Shown here in pieces: positions 47,780 through 57,322 of a stretch of 64,000 nucleotides of DNA. Source of the DNA: Spinactinospora alkalitolerans (lineage in GTDB: Bacteria; Actinomycetota; Actinomycetes; Streptosporangiales; Streptosporangiaceae); the NCBI RefSeq assembly GCF_013408795.1, contig NZ_JACCCC010000001.1, forward strand, positions 5,704,001 to 5,768,000. Direction: 5' to 3'. The notes under the pieces are model-generated. The model worked only from the letters and a program-made list of their open reading frames with translations, did no database searches and was not told the origin of the DNA. Both the position numbers and the translations under genes were made by a program. The number at the start of each line of letters is the position of its first letter. Positions within the stretch are counted from its first letter, which is position 1.

Positions 47780-50700
47780 GGTTCACCTCCACGTGCGTGG
47801 AGAGCAGTCCTTCTGCGACCGCCGCGCCGAGTCCCGCAGCGGTTCACCTCCACGTGCGTGGAGAGCAGGCTCAGGTCCCATCGCGGGGGCCACGCGGACA
47901 CGGTTCACCTCCACGTGCGTGGAGAGCAGGCCCGGCCGCGTCATAGGCCCGGCCTCTCCCCCGGTTCACCTCCACGTGCGTGGAGAGCAGACGCGCAGCA
48001 GGAGCTTTCCGCCGCATTCGCGCGGTTCACCTCCACGTGCGTGGAGAGCAGGCGTCCAACATCGCCTTGGGTGCGACTGCGGCCGGTTCACCTCCACGTG
48101 CGTGGAGAGCAGACCTCCCCGCCGTCGGTCGTCCAGGGTTTGGCCGGTTCACCTCCACGTGCGTGGAGAGCAGGGGGCAGGGCAATTTTCTTCCCTCTCT
48201 CAAGACGGTTCACCTCCACGTGCGTGGAGAGCAGCTCGTAGGTCTCACTCATCAGTGGTCTTCTCGCGGTTCACCTCCACGTGCGTGGAGAGCAGACCGT
48301 ACTCCCCGTCCACGAGGATTCCGGCGTCGGTTCACCTCCACGTGCGTGGAGAGCAGCGGGTCGTCCTGGAGCCGGAACCTGACGGAGACGGTTCACCTCC
48401 ACGTGCGTGGAGAGCAGGAACGCGTCCAGGAACCCACCGGCGACATCCACGGTTCACCTCCACGTGCGTGGAGAGCAGACGATCGAGCAGTTCACCGGCG
48501 CGCTGGATGACGGTTCACCTCCACGTGCGTGGAGAGCAGTCCATCCGCGCGGACCCGCCCTGCTCGATCTTCGGTTCACCTCCACGTGCGTGGAGAGCAG
48601 GACACCCGGGCGTGTCCGGCTCGTTCATTGTGCGGTTCACCTCCACGTGCGTGGAGAGCAGCCGGACGGCCTCCGCCGATTCTTCAATCGCGGCGGTTCA
48701 CCTCCACGTGCGTGGAGAGCAGCGGAGGCGGTCCATGTGCGTGCCGCCTAGCGCCGGTTCACCTCCACGTGCGTGGAGAGCAGGGTCGTCGTGATCCCAG
48801 CACGGGAGCACAACTCGGTTCACCTCCACGTGCGTGGAGAGCAGCCGAGCGTGTATGAGGGCGAAGTGCTCGCGAGCGGTTCACCTCCACGTGCGTGGAG
48901 AGCAGCCACGACATGGCCGTGCTGAAGTCGGCCCAGCCGGTTCACCTCCACGTGCGTGGAGAGCAGAGTCGTTCCGGTCGGCAATGAAGTCGACGCAACG
49001 GTTCACCTCCACGTGCGTGGAGAGCAGCGCAGCGCCTTCTCCATCTCGGTGTCGACGGCCGGTTCACCTCCACGTGCGTGGAGAGCAGGAGCGGTCTGTG
49101 TCTGTTTGATAACAAGAACAGGGTTCACCTCCACGTGCGTGGAGAGCAGCAACCCGACCGACGGCTGACACCGACCGACCGCGGTTCACCTCCACGTGCG
49201 TGGAGAGCAGAGGGTCCCGCCCACGCCGAGAGCGGTCGTGGCCGGTTCACCTCCACGTGCGTGGAGAGCAGACGCTGCAGCGTGCGGCGAACCTCTGGAA
49301 TCTCGGTTCACCTCCACGTGCGTGGAGAGCAGGCTGGCGGCACCGCGGTGATGTCCGGCCGCGACGGTTCACCTCCACGTGCGTGGAGAGCAGGCTGGCG
49401 GCACCGCGGTGATGTCCGGCCGCGACGGTTCACCTCCACGTGCGTGGAGAGCAGTGCTGCACCGGTCGGGGGTCATCGACGGTCCGCGGTTCACCTCCAC
49501 GTGCGTGGAGAGCAGGCGGCGATCTGGACCAGTGGCATCTCTACCGGCGGTTCACCTCCACGTGCGTGGAGAGCAGGCGGTCCCGCGCGTTGCGTGCTGA
49601 GTCTGGAGCGGTTCACCTCCACGTGCGTGGAGAGCAGTTGGCGATGGCCTGTACCTGTTCGTACTCGGCCGGTTCACCTCCACGTGCGTGGAGAGCAGGA
49701 CTGGGCGGCGGTGAAAGCATCGCGCGCCTTCGGTTCACCTCCACGTGCGTGGAGAGCAGGCGCGTGAGCAGGCCGAAGGGCTCGCCAGCTTCGGTTCACC
49801 TCCACGTGCGTGGAGAGCAGGGCGCTGAGCTTCGCGGCCCAGTGCACGAGCGCGGTTCACCTCCACGTGCGTGGAGAGCAGTCGGAAAGGCTCACGGGCC
49901 GGTTGCCTTCCGACGGTTCACCTCCACGTGCGTGGAGAGCAGTGGGACCGAAGGACACCGCGTCACCCCCTGGCCGGTTCACCTCCACGTGCGTGGAGAG
50001 CAGTTCTTGGTGTCCATCGGCGGGCCTTTGCGTTTCGGTTCACCTCCACGTGCGTGGAGAGCAGGGGGAGTCCGGCGGCGTCCGCTTCCCGCTCCGCGGT
50101 TCACCTCCACGTGCGTGGAGAGCAGGGGGCCAGCCGGGAGACCGCGCGAAGGGCGTCCGGTTCACCTCCACGTGCGTGGAGAGCAGGCGGCCCCGCGCGT
50201 TGCATGCTGGGTCTGGAGCGGTTCACCTCCACGTGCGTGGAGAGCAGTAGAAGACCGGGTAGCGCGTGGAATCCGTCTACGGTTCACCTCCACGTGCGTG
50301 GAGAGCAGGTGAGAGTCTGCTGAGTGGCGGCCGCGCCCGGGGGTTCACCTCCACGTGCGTGGAGAGCAGGGTCCCGGGCGGCGCCCGTTGCGAGAGGAGC
50401 CCGGTTCACCTCCACGTGCGTGGAGAGCAGTCGTCGGTGTCGAGGCCGGCCTCCAGCAGCCACGGTTCACCTCCACGTGCGTGGAGAGCAGGCGATCAAC
50501 GAGGCCCTTCCGGAGGACACCGTCGGTTCACCTCCACGTGCGTGGAGAGCAGGCCGTGAACCCCTCGGGGTGGACCGGGAAGTTCGGTTCACCTCCACGT
50601 GCGTGGAGAGCAGGAGGCGGACCCGAACACGCAGAAGTCCACCCTCGGTTCACCTCCACGTGCGTGGAGAGCAGTGACTAAGTCGCTGGAGCGGCTGGAG

Positions 50701-51101
50701 CGCACGCGGTTCACCTCCACGTGCGTGGAGAGCAGTCCCTGTAGCGAGTCATGTAGGTGATTGTCCCCGGTTCACCTCCACGTGCGTGGAGAGCAGGCGG
50801 CCTTCCGGTACGCCTCCATCTGCGCGACCGGTTCACCTCCACGTGCGTGGAGAGCAGCCGGCGCGCGGCTGGGTGGACGTGGGCTACTCCGGTTCACCTC
50901 CACGTGCGTGGAGAGCAGTTGCCCACGGCCTTGATGACCGGCGCCATCGCCGGTTCACCTCCACGTGCGTGGAGAGCAGGGGTGGTCGAAGTCGGACACG
51001 AACTGGTCGTGCGGTTCACCTCCACGTGCGTGGAGAGCAGCTCAACAGGCACATCAGCGAAGCCCTCGCCCCCGGTTCACCTCCACGTGCGTGGAGAGCA
51101 G
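47780..51101 (-). CRISPR. CRISPR array 2, type I-E, 55 repeats, leader at right
   Basis: Fifty-five repeats start every 61 bp from 47780 to 51074 with no spacing irregularity in the total. The repeat is the GGAGAGCAG form throughout. Spacers at 49333-49365 and 49394-49426 are identical neighbours; 49577-49609 and 50187-50219 differ at only three positions. The base before each repeat is nearly always C (G in RNA sense), consistent with a 29-nt I-E repeat whose last G comes from an AAG PAM. The newest spacer is at the right end, next to cas2. Confidence 0.98.
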
Positions 51102-51165
51102 ACTTGTTGACCTGCGGTTTCACAAAGGCACGTTACCGTTTTCGGCTCTGAATTCGATGAGCTGG
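51102..51165 (-). promoter_or_regulatory. CRISPR leader of array 2, overlapping the cas2 3' end
   Basis: From the last repeat outward the sequence (ACTTGTTGACCTGCG...) is nearly identical to the segment next to array 3 at 62400: 39 of the first 42 bases match. The cas2 stop codon is only 18 bp from the leader-proximal repeat, so most of this leader lies inside the cas2 coding sequence. Leaders contain the array promoter and adaptation signals. Confidence 0.75.
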
Positions 51166-51425
51166 AGGCCATCGAAGTCGACCACACGCCGACGGCGCTC
51201 CCCTGCGGTTTTGATGACATAGCGCTGCTCGTTTTCGGCGGGGTGGATGCATACCGCTGCTCCTTCGCCGACGGAGGCGCTTACGGCTTCCCAGAGTTTG
51301 TCGCGGACTTTGGCTGAGACCGTGCCGACGTAGAGGCCTGGAGCGGGTTCGGTGAGCCATCGGCTGATGGCTCCTCTGACGTGGTCGGGGACCGCGGTTG
51401 TGGAGATGACGACCATGTTGGACAT
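51120..51425 (-). CDS. cas2: CRISPR-associated endonuclease Cas2, type I-E
   Basis: The 101-aa protein has the Cas2e form: MVVISTTAVPDHVRGAISRW, then LTEPAPGLYVGTVSAKVRDKLW, and a C-terminal tail that lines up with the ferredoxin-like dimer. With Cas1 it forms the integrase that inserts new spacers at the leader end. It starts six bases after the cas1 stop; ATG 51416 is an alternative start. Its last codons (ENGNVPL) double as part of the CRISPR leader. Confidence 0.93.
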   Translation of the reverse strand: MSNMVVISTTAVPDHVRGAISRWLTEPAPGLYVGTVSAKVRDKLWEAVSASVGEGAAVCIHPAENEQRYVIKTAGERRRRVVDFDGLQLIEFRAENGNVPL

Positions 51426-51431
51426 GTGCGC

Positions 51432-52421
51432 CTACCACCCGGGGTCGAGTGCGTGGTTGATGCCTGCATCGACGGGGCCAAGGTCGGGGTCCCACAGATG
51501 GACGAGTTCGGGGTTTTGTGTCTCTTCTCCGGTCTCGTCGAGCTCGGGGGCGAGGAGTCGTTGGATGTCGTGGATGATGGCCGGCATGAGTCGGTAGAGC
51601 CGGAAGTCTTCGCGGAGGTTGCGGCGGGCTTCTCGGTCGGGGTTACCGCTTTTGTTGAGGGAGAAGGCCATCGGGATGGTGTGTTTGGCTTTGTACAGGT
51701 CGGCGATGTCGTAGACGAAGGCATGCTGTTTGCCGCTGTGGACGAAGCCGAGGGCGGGTGAGCATCCCAGGGCGAGGATGGCGGCGTGCACGACGCCGTA
51801 CAGTGCAGTGTTTGCGGCTGATAGTGCTTGGTTGACGGGGTTCTGCTGGTCCCAGTTCTCGGGGTTGTAGTTGCGTTTGAAGCCGCGTATGCGGTGCTTG
51901 TCGGCGAGCATCTGGTACATGAGCTTCATTCGCTGGCCTTCCAGGCCGCGAAGCTGTTGCAGTGTGATGCCTTCGGGGACACCGGCGCCGAATCGCATCT
52001 CATACATGCGCACGGCGATGGCGAGACGGGCGGTGTCGTCGGCCCAGGCCCGGGCTTGGCGTTCGAGCCAGTCGGTGGTGAGTTCGCTGGGTTGGCTGGC
52101 CGAGTACATCCGTACCGCGCCGGAGCCGGTCCACACCACGGTGGTGCCGTGGCGGGCCATGGTGGCCATCGCGGGGTTGGTGGCCGAGGTGCCGGTGCCC
52201 AGTAGCACGCATGCCAGGGATGCGACCGGCAGGTAGACGCGGTCGGCGCTGCCGTCGGTTTTGGCGACTTGGGCGCACACTCCGGTGTCGTCTTGGACGA
52301 CGCGCACGTTCTCCAGGTAGAGGAAGGACAGGGAGTCGGCGATGCGCGGCAGCATCGCCAGGGTGGGGGCTGAGAGGGCGCGCCTGGCGCTGCTGAAGGA
52401 GGTCGACACGAGGAGGCTCAT
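51432..52421 (-). CDS. cas1: CRISPR-associated endonuclease Cas1, type I-E
   Basis: The 329-aa protein has the Cas1e layout: a beta-rich N domain (LPRIADSLSFLYLENVRVVQ) and a helical catalytic domain with KRNYNPENWDQQNPVNQALS, then LGFVHSGKQHAFVYDIADLY. The latter contains the conserved His and Asp of the metal site. ATG 52421 overlaps the cas6e stop as ATGA. The longer frame to 52649 is out-of-frame read-through. Confidence 0.95.
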   Translation of the reverse strand: MSLLVSTSFSSARRALSAPTLAMLPRIADSLSFLYLENVRVVQDDTGVCAQVAKTDGSADRVYLPVASLACVLLGTGTSATNPAMATMARHGTTVVWTGSGAVRMYSASQPSELTTDWLERQARAWADDTARLAIAVRMYEMRFGAGVPEGITLQQLRGLEGQRMKLMYQMLADKHRIRGFKRNYNPENWDQQNPVNQALSAANTALYGVVHAAILALGCSPALGFVHSGKQHAFVYDIADLYKAKHTIPMAFSLNKSGNPDREARRNLREDFRLYRLMPAIIHDIQRLLAPELDETGEETQNPELVHLWDPDLGPVDAGINHALDPGW

Positions 52422-53056
52422 TCTGGTCTTTGTGCTGGGCCGAGGCTGAGCAGGCCGCAGCCGTAGGATTTGGCTCGGCCGATGCCGTTGAGGATGGCTT
52501 GGCGCAGCAGGTCGGCGTCGGTGACGACGCCGACGCCGTCGAATCGGGTGGCGGCGTGGCGAGTCTTGCCTGCGCAGATGTCGGGCAGACGGCTCTGGGT
52601 CAGGCTGAAGGGGTGCAGGCCGTTGGTCGTGGCGCGGGCCAGCCACCACAGTTCACCGCGTTCCCCGGTCAGCACGGTGAGCTTTCCTTTTCTTCGGGGG
52701 TCGGTGGTGGAGTTGCCCACGCGCTGGGTGGGGTTGGCCGCGATGCGGTAGCGCACGTGGGCGCCCGTGCTGAGGTTCTTCAGCAGTGGGGTGAGTTCGC
52801 GTGTGACGATGGTGGCGGCGAAGCCGTTGGTGAGTCGGTCGAGCCGGGGCTGGGTGTGTGTCTGCACGAGGATCTTGACGCCTGCCGGGGTTTCCTCCAG
52901 CCGGTACAGCAGGCCGGCGGCGCTGCGTGGGCGCTCCCCGAGGTCGTCGGGGGCCAGGAACATCAGTTCCTGGTGGAGGCGGTTGGCGTCGGTGATCTGT
53001 TTGGCGATGCCGGGGTGGCGCTGGTTGAGGGTGATCTGGGTCAGCCAGGCGTTCAT
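52418..53056 (-). CDS. cas6e: crRNA endoribonuclease Cas6e (CasE/Cse3)
   Basis: The 212-aa product matches CasE: ITLNQRHPGIAKQITDANRL at the N terminus, RLEETPAGVKILVQTHTQP and a C-terminal glycine-rich loop GIGRAKSYGCGLLSLGPA, typical of RAMP proteins. It cuts the pre-crRNA 3' of each repeat hairpin, leaving an 8-nt handle (GUGAACCG here), and stays bound in Cascade. The gene overlaps cas5e and cas1 by 4 bp each. Confidence 0.93.
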   Translation of the reverse strand: MNAWLTQITLNQRHPGIAKQITDANRLHQELMFLAPDDLGERPRSAAGLLYRLEETPAGVKILVQTHTQPRLDRLTNGFAATIVTRELTPLLKNLSTGAHVRYRIAANPTQRVGNSTTDPRRKGKLTVLTGERGELWWLARATTNGLHPFSLTQSRLPDICAGKTRHAATRFDGVGVVTDADLLRQAILNGIGRAKSYGCGLLSLGPAQRPE

Positions 53057-53808
53057 CGGGCCGCCCCTTGGATGTAGCGGATGAGTTCGGCTTGGTAGGT
53101 CTCGCTGCGTCCGAAGCAGCGTGCGGCGGGCACGGGGGTGGAGACGACGCTGACGGGACGCGGGCGGTAGCGGCGGTCGTGGCGGGTGAACTCGGTGGGG
53201 GTGTCATAGAGTTCGCTTCGCTGCCAGGCGTCGTCGTGGTCGCCTTCGTGGACGAAGTCGAGTTCGAGGTCGCTGCCGTCGCGGGGCGCCCATCGGGGCA
53301 CGGGCACGTGGCGGCGGAGCTCGGCGACCGGATCGTCGACGGGACGGTCCAGCAGCAGCGGCTGTTCCGGTGGGCAGGAGCGTCGGCCTAGGAACGGCTG
53401 CCATCGTGGGCGGCGCAGCGCCGCAGCGACATCGGTGACCAAGATGTCGGGGCCTTCGGTGGCGACGGTGAAGACCGCGTCGGAGAGGTAGTGGCGCTTG
53501 GTGACGATGGTGGCGGTGGCTGCACTCTGCCGTTTGCCGTCGGCGGTGAGCACAGTGCGGGCGCGGGGCAGACCACCGCCGATGGTGTGGAAGTCGACCA
53601 GGCGTACACCGGGGCGGTCGACGCGGATGGTGAACCGCAGCTGGTGCAGGTCCCCGAGGGGGTGTCCGCGCTGGATACCTTGGGCGGCGGCGATGAGCCC
53701 GAGCAATCCGGAGCGGCTGGGAAAGCTCAGCGTGTCGCGTTCGCCGAAGAGACTGTGCTCGCCCCAGCTCTGCAGCGGTCCGGCCAGCCGCAGAAGCAGC
53801 CCGCTCAC
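53053..53808 (-). CDS. cas5: Cascade subunit Cas5e (CasD)
   Basis: The 251-aa protein begins GLLLRLAGPLQSWGEHSLF, then TLSFPSRSGLLGLIAAAQG, a hallmark of Cas5 proteins. It binds the crRNA 5' handle in Cascade. GTG 53808 overlaps the cas7 stop; the longer frame to 53925 is read-through from the cas7 region. Confidence 0.93.
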   Translation of the reverse strand: MSGLLLRLAGPLQSWGEHSLFGERDTLSFPSRSGLLGLIAAAQGIQRGHPLGDLHQLRFTIRVDRPGVRLVDFHTIGGGLPRARTVLTADGKRQSAATATIVTKRHYLSDAVFTVATEGPDILVTDVAAALRRPRWQPFLGRRSCPPEQPLLLDRPVDDPVAELRRHVPVPRWAPRDGSDLELDFVHEGDHDDAWQRSELYDTPTEFTRHDRRYRPRPVSVVSTPVPAARCFGRSETYQAELIRYIQGAAR

Positions 53809-54953
53809 GCGGACTCCCTGCCGTAGGCGGCGGCGACCGCGGCGGTGGTGAGGTCGGCGAAGGATGCGTGGTGGTCGCCGAGCTGGGTGAGTTTGTCGCG
53901 GCCGGCGATGGTGTGGCCGCTCCACAGCCGCTGATCGGCTCCCAGCAGCGTGTTGACCGATTCGGCGTAGGCGACGATCTTGTCCAGCGACGGCGCGAGG
54001 TGCCCCTCGGCGGGCTGGACGGGCGCTTCGAAGGCCGTGGCCAGGGAGAGCGGGCGGTCAGCGCGCACGGCCACGTGCACCAGGTCGGGGACGCTGGCAG
54101 GGGCGGTGGCGTTGGCTTTGCCGGTGGGCAGTTTGGTGATGAAGGCGTCCAGGAAGGTCTTGACGAGTTCGCGGGCGGCGGCGGTGTCCTTGCCGAGGTT
54201 GGCGTCCAGTCCGCGCAGATCGATGTTGGCGTAGCGGTAGAAGGTGCCGGCGCTGAACATGGCGGTGTTGATGTGGCCGCTGCCGGGAATGCCCAGCTCC
54301 TGCTCGACGTCGTCGACCGCGGAGAAGAAGTCGTATTCCACGCTGGTGCTGTGGGTGGTGAAGGCGTGGGCGAGCTGCACCGCGCCGTCGACGTTGGCAC
54401 CGGGAAGCTCGGCGAGCATGCGCCCGAACAGGTTGATGGTGCCGTTGCGTCGGCCGAGCACCTCGGCGATCGCCGCACCGGGGAGCACGCCCTTGCGCTT
54501 CTTTTCCGGCTTGGCCTCCTCGACGACCACCGCATCGCGGTGCTCGGCGGCGATCGCGGTCAGCTCCTCCATGCCGGCCTCGGGCAGGTACAGCAGCACC
54601 GAGGTGGTCAGCACCTCTTCGTCCTGTTCGTCCTTGCTGCGCTCCAGTTTGATGCCGCTGCCCGCGGAGCGGGCGACCTGGCGGCCGGCGGCCTCGGCCT
54701 CCTCCTTGGGCCAGCCCTGCTTCTCCAGGCGCTCGGCGACACCGCGCACCACGCGGCGGGTGCGCACAGCCGGATCGCCCAGGACGCGCTCGACCTCGTG
54801 GCGGATGACGCGCTTCCAGCTCTGGCTGGAGATCCGGGTGCGTTCGACCCCGCCGAAGACGACGGTCTTGGGCGCGCCCTGGTCGTCACGGTTGAGGTTG
54901 GAGAAGGGGACGGTCTGCAGGGCGTGGATGTCAATGAATCGGGGGGTGCTCAT
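53805..54953 (-). CDS. cas7: Cascade backbone subunit Cas7e (CasC/Cse4)
   Basis: The 382-aa protein begins FIDIHALQTVPFSNLNRDDQ and continues with GVERTRISSQSWKRVIRHEV, both characteristic of Cse4. It forms the helical backbone along the crRNA spacer. The gene starts 32 bp after the cse2 stop and overlaps cas5e by 4 bp. Confidence 0.95.
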   Translation of the reverse strand: MSTPRFIDIHALQTVPFSNLNRDDQGAPKTVVFGGVERTRISSQSWKRVIRHEVERVLGDPAVRTRRVVRGVAERLEKQGWPKEEAEAAGRQVARSAGSGIKLERSKDEQDEEVLTTSVLLYLPEAGMEELTAIAAEHRDAVVVEEAKPEKKRKGVLPGAAIAEVLGRRNGTINLFGRMLAELPGANVDGAVQLAHAFTTHSTSVEYDFFSAVDDVEQELGIPGSGHINTAMFSAGTFYRYANIDLRGLDANLGKDTAAARELVKTFLDAFITKLPTGKANATAPASVPDLVHVAVRADRPLSLATAFEAPVQPAEGHLAPSLDKIVAYAESVNTLLGADQRLWSGHTIAGRDKLTQLGDHHASFADLTTAAVAAAYGRESA

Positions 54954-54985
54954 GTGTCCTCATCGGTGTCGGTGATGCTGGTGTG

Positions 54986-55624
54986 CTATTTGCGGTCGCG
55001 CTGGGCCTTGAGCCGGTGCAGGGTGCGGTGGTAGCCCTGCAGCCAGTTCTTGACCACTCGGTCGCGGTCGTTCTCCCACTCGGAGAGGTCGCAGGCGAGC
55101 TGGACCCAGTCGACGTGGACGCGGGAGTTGCGCAGCTGGAAAACGAGCCGGGGCAGCTGGCGGTGGACTCCTGCCGTATCCTGTCGGCACAGCAGGTGCA
55201 GGCGTCCCTCAGCCGCGGTGTCGCCGATGGCGCGGCGGTCCACGGCGTGGGCCAGTACCACCCCGAGGTTGCCGGTGAACGGCGAAGCGGGCTCTCCGGG
55301 CACCTGGGTGGAATCCGGCTCCTCGCTCTCCACCCCGCGGCCGCGTTCCTGGCCTCGTGCGGCCGGCGGCTGAGCCGCAATCAGCGCGGCCACAGCCAGG
55401 AATGCCCGCTCGGTCGCCTCGTCCCGGTCCCCGGGAAGGTGGGGTTCGACGTGGCGGTGGGCGTGCCAGCAGCGCGGGTTGCCCGGCTCCATGCCGACCG
55501 CGCGCCGCAGCTCTGCCCGCGGTCCCGGTTTATCGAGGATGCCGCGCACGTCTGCGACCAGGCTCGTCGCTCTCTCACGGATCTTTGCGCGTCGCTTGTC
55601 GCGCGTGGACGGTGGCGCGCTCAT
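54986..55624 (-). CDS. cse2: Cascade small subunit Cse2 (CasB)
   Basis: The 212-aa protein is helical and ends with the Cse2-like VDWVQLACDLSEWENDRDRV, then KNWLQGYH. Cse2 forms the belly dimer that stabilises the displaced strand. Its start overlaps the cse1 stop as ATGA. An acidic linker in the middle (ESEEPDSTQVPGEP) is somewhat longer than usual. Confidence 0.9.
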   Translation of the reverse strand: MSAPPSTRDKRRAKIRERATSLVADVRGILDKPGPRAELRRAVGMEPGNPRCWHAHRHVEPHLPGDRDEATERAFLAVAALIAAQPPAARGQERGRGVESEEPDSTQVPGEPASPFTGNLGVVLAHAVDRRAIGDTAAEGRLHLLCRQDTAGVHRQLPRLVFQLRNSRVHVDWVQLACDLSEWENDRDRVVKNWLQGYHRTLHRLKAQRDRK

Positions 55625-57186
55625 ACCTGCTCCTCTTCGCGTTGCCAGCCGCGCAGCACATGGGTGCGGCAGCCTTCGATGACCGCTACGTGCCGCGGGT
55701 CGTGGGTGTAGGCATCGGTGGCCGCCTCGTAGGCGACCAGCGCGATTCGGATGAATTCGTTGCGCACCTGAACAGGCGGCTCATCGGCCGTGATGAGCCG
55801 CCAGAACCTGCGCTCTGCCGTACTCCAGTAGCGCGCCTCGCCGACGCCGAGCCAGGGCACCTTGGCTTCGCTACTGCCGACCAGCTCGCGCCAGGCACGC
55901 ATCAAGGCGGTGCGCAGATTGCCGCCGACCTCCTCGGCGTCCTGGCGCGCCCGGCCGATGTAGTTGCACCGGTCGGGGCGTTTCTCCTCCAGGTAGTTAA
56001 GGACCGGCGGGGTGGCGCCGGAGAAGAACTGGCGATCGCGTGCCTGGCCCTCCTGGTCGAATCCGAACGAGCGCACCCGCACCTGGTCGACACGTGACCG
56101 GTAGAAGTCGCTGTCGTGCAGCGTGGCCAGGTCGTCGATGATCGCCGGGCGGCGTTCATCGCTGTCGCCGGGGGTCTTGCGCAGCAGCGTGTCGAAGTCG
56201 CGCCAGATCGCCCGGTCGGCGTTGGCTCGGCGCGCGTAGCGTTCCCCTTTATTGCTGCGCTGATAGATCAGGTACGGATCTTCGGCCTCCCCTTGCGGTT
56301 CACGCCAGGCCCAGGTGATGCGGGCATCGACCACGGAGCGGCCGTCATCGGACGGGCTGAGCAGCAGCGCATGCCGGAAGCGGCCGGCCAGCAGCCGCGC
56401 CAACCCGACGGGCGGAGCGGGAACGCCGAGCGGATCTGGATCGTCCTGCTCCTCCCACGGCGCAGGCCCGCCTTTGCCCTCCTTGAGGAAAGGAATTCCC
56501 AGGAGCAGCGTCTCGAACAGGTTCCCTCCGATGGGATGGAAGGAGATTGTGCTGCGCAGCGGGCCGGCCGTGGTGTTTCTCGCGCTCGTGGTGTTTCTCG
56601 CGCTCGGGTTGTTCACCGCGCGGGGCGTGCTCATCCCTGACGGCCCGTAGTAAAGCCAGGCGAGCAGATGCCAGGCCGCCTCTGCCGTGGGCACCAGGCG
56701 CGGCCGGGCGTCGACGTCGTGAGAGAGCCACACCTGGGTGTTGCCGGCGGCTCGCCCCCACACCAGCTTGTTCACACCTGAGCTGACCGGATTGCCCTTG
56801 CTGTCGACGCACTCCTCCGCCAACCGCCGGTCCTGCAGGAAAGGCCGACGGGGATGGAACAGATCGAAGCAACGGAACGGCGCATCGAAATACTCACGGA
56901 CGTCTTTTTCCTTGAAGCGCCCCGCTTCCAGCAACCGATCGCGCGCGTCCAGCCAGTCGTTGTGATCGCCATGGAGGGCAAGGCCGGCTACCTCAGCGGC
57001 GATCACATACAGCAGCCGCATCAGCCCTGACGTCGCTGGAGGCAGCGGCACGTTGACATCAGCGATGTCATGGGCTCGCAGGAAGAGGTCACGCAACCCG
57101 ACAGCAGACGGACGGTCGGCAGTTTCCTTTCGCCATCGGACCGGTGTCCACGGTTGATTCGTCAGATCGTAGGAAGGGGGAGACAT
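55621..57186 (-). CDS. cse1: Cascade large subunit Cse1 (CasA/Cas8e)
   Basis: The 521-aa protein begins YDLTNQPWTPVRW and has the Cse1 segments LLYVIAAEVAGLAL, FHPRRPFLQD and TISFHPIGGNLFETLLLG. Cse1 recognises the PAM and recruits Cas3. A perfect 18-bp tandem duplication at 56570-56605 repeats six residues (SARNTT) in the middle. The gene starts 327 bp after the cas3 stop, and the gap holds the mini-CRISPR. Confidence 0.93.
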   Translation of the reverse strand: MSPPSYDLTNQPWTPVRWRKETADRPSAVGLRDLFLRAHDIADVNVPLPPATSGLMRLLYVIAAEVAGLALHGDHNDWLDARDRLLEAGRFKEKDVREYFDAPFRCFDLFHPRRPFLQDRRLAEECVDSKGNPVSSGVNKLVWGRAAGNTQVWLSHDVDARPRLVPTAEAAWHLLAWLYYGPSGMSTPRAVNNPSARNTTSARNTTAGPLRSTISFHPIGGNLFETLLLGIPFLKEGKGGPAPWEEQDDPDPLGVPAPPVGLARLLAGRFRHALLLSPSDDGRSVVDARITWAWREPQGEAEDPYLIYQRSNKGERYARRANADRAIWRDFDTLLRKTPGDSDERRPAIIDDLATLHDSDFYRSRVDQVRVRSFGFDQEGQARDRQFFSGATPPVLNYLEEKRPDRCNYIGRARQDAEEVGGNLRTALMRAWRELVGSSEAKVPWLGVGEARYWSTAERRFWRLITADEPPVQVRNEFIRIALVAYEAATDAYTHDPRHVAVIEGCRTHVLRGWQREEEQV

Positions 57187-57233
57187 CGCAGGCTCCTCAC
57201 GGACGCCTCGGGAGGCAGGGGATAAGGTTCATG

Positions 57234-57322
57234 AGGTTCTCCACGGAAGTGGAGGTGAACCGGTTGCCGAGGATCAGTCCACGATCTGATCCAGTTGCTC
57301 TCCACGCATGTGGAGGTTGGGC
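57234..57322 (+). ncRNA. Degenerate mini-CRISPR: two diverged repeats and one spacer (crRNA-like RNA)
   Basis: Two repeat-like segments at 57234-57261 and 57295-57322 flank a spacer of the exact array length: 33 bp, or 32 bp after the PAM-derived G. They read in the plus direction, opposite to all three arrays. Both keep the Cas6e stem CTCCAC/GTGGAG, with loops GGAA and GCAT. The first also keeps the full handle GTGAACCG, while the handle part of the second has decayed. The conserved parts are those needed for one mature crRNA. The position between cas3 and cse1 recalls CreA/CreR-type crRNA-like regulators. Confidence 0.8.

Noticed and set aside
45310-51150. Long plus-strand ORFs across arrays 1 and 2 encoding repeated motifs such as GSPPRAWRA, FTSTCVES and VHLHVRGEQ
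   Set aside because: These are the CRISPR repeat read in three frames. The 61-bp period is not a multiple of three, so the motifs rotate. They are not proteins.
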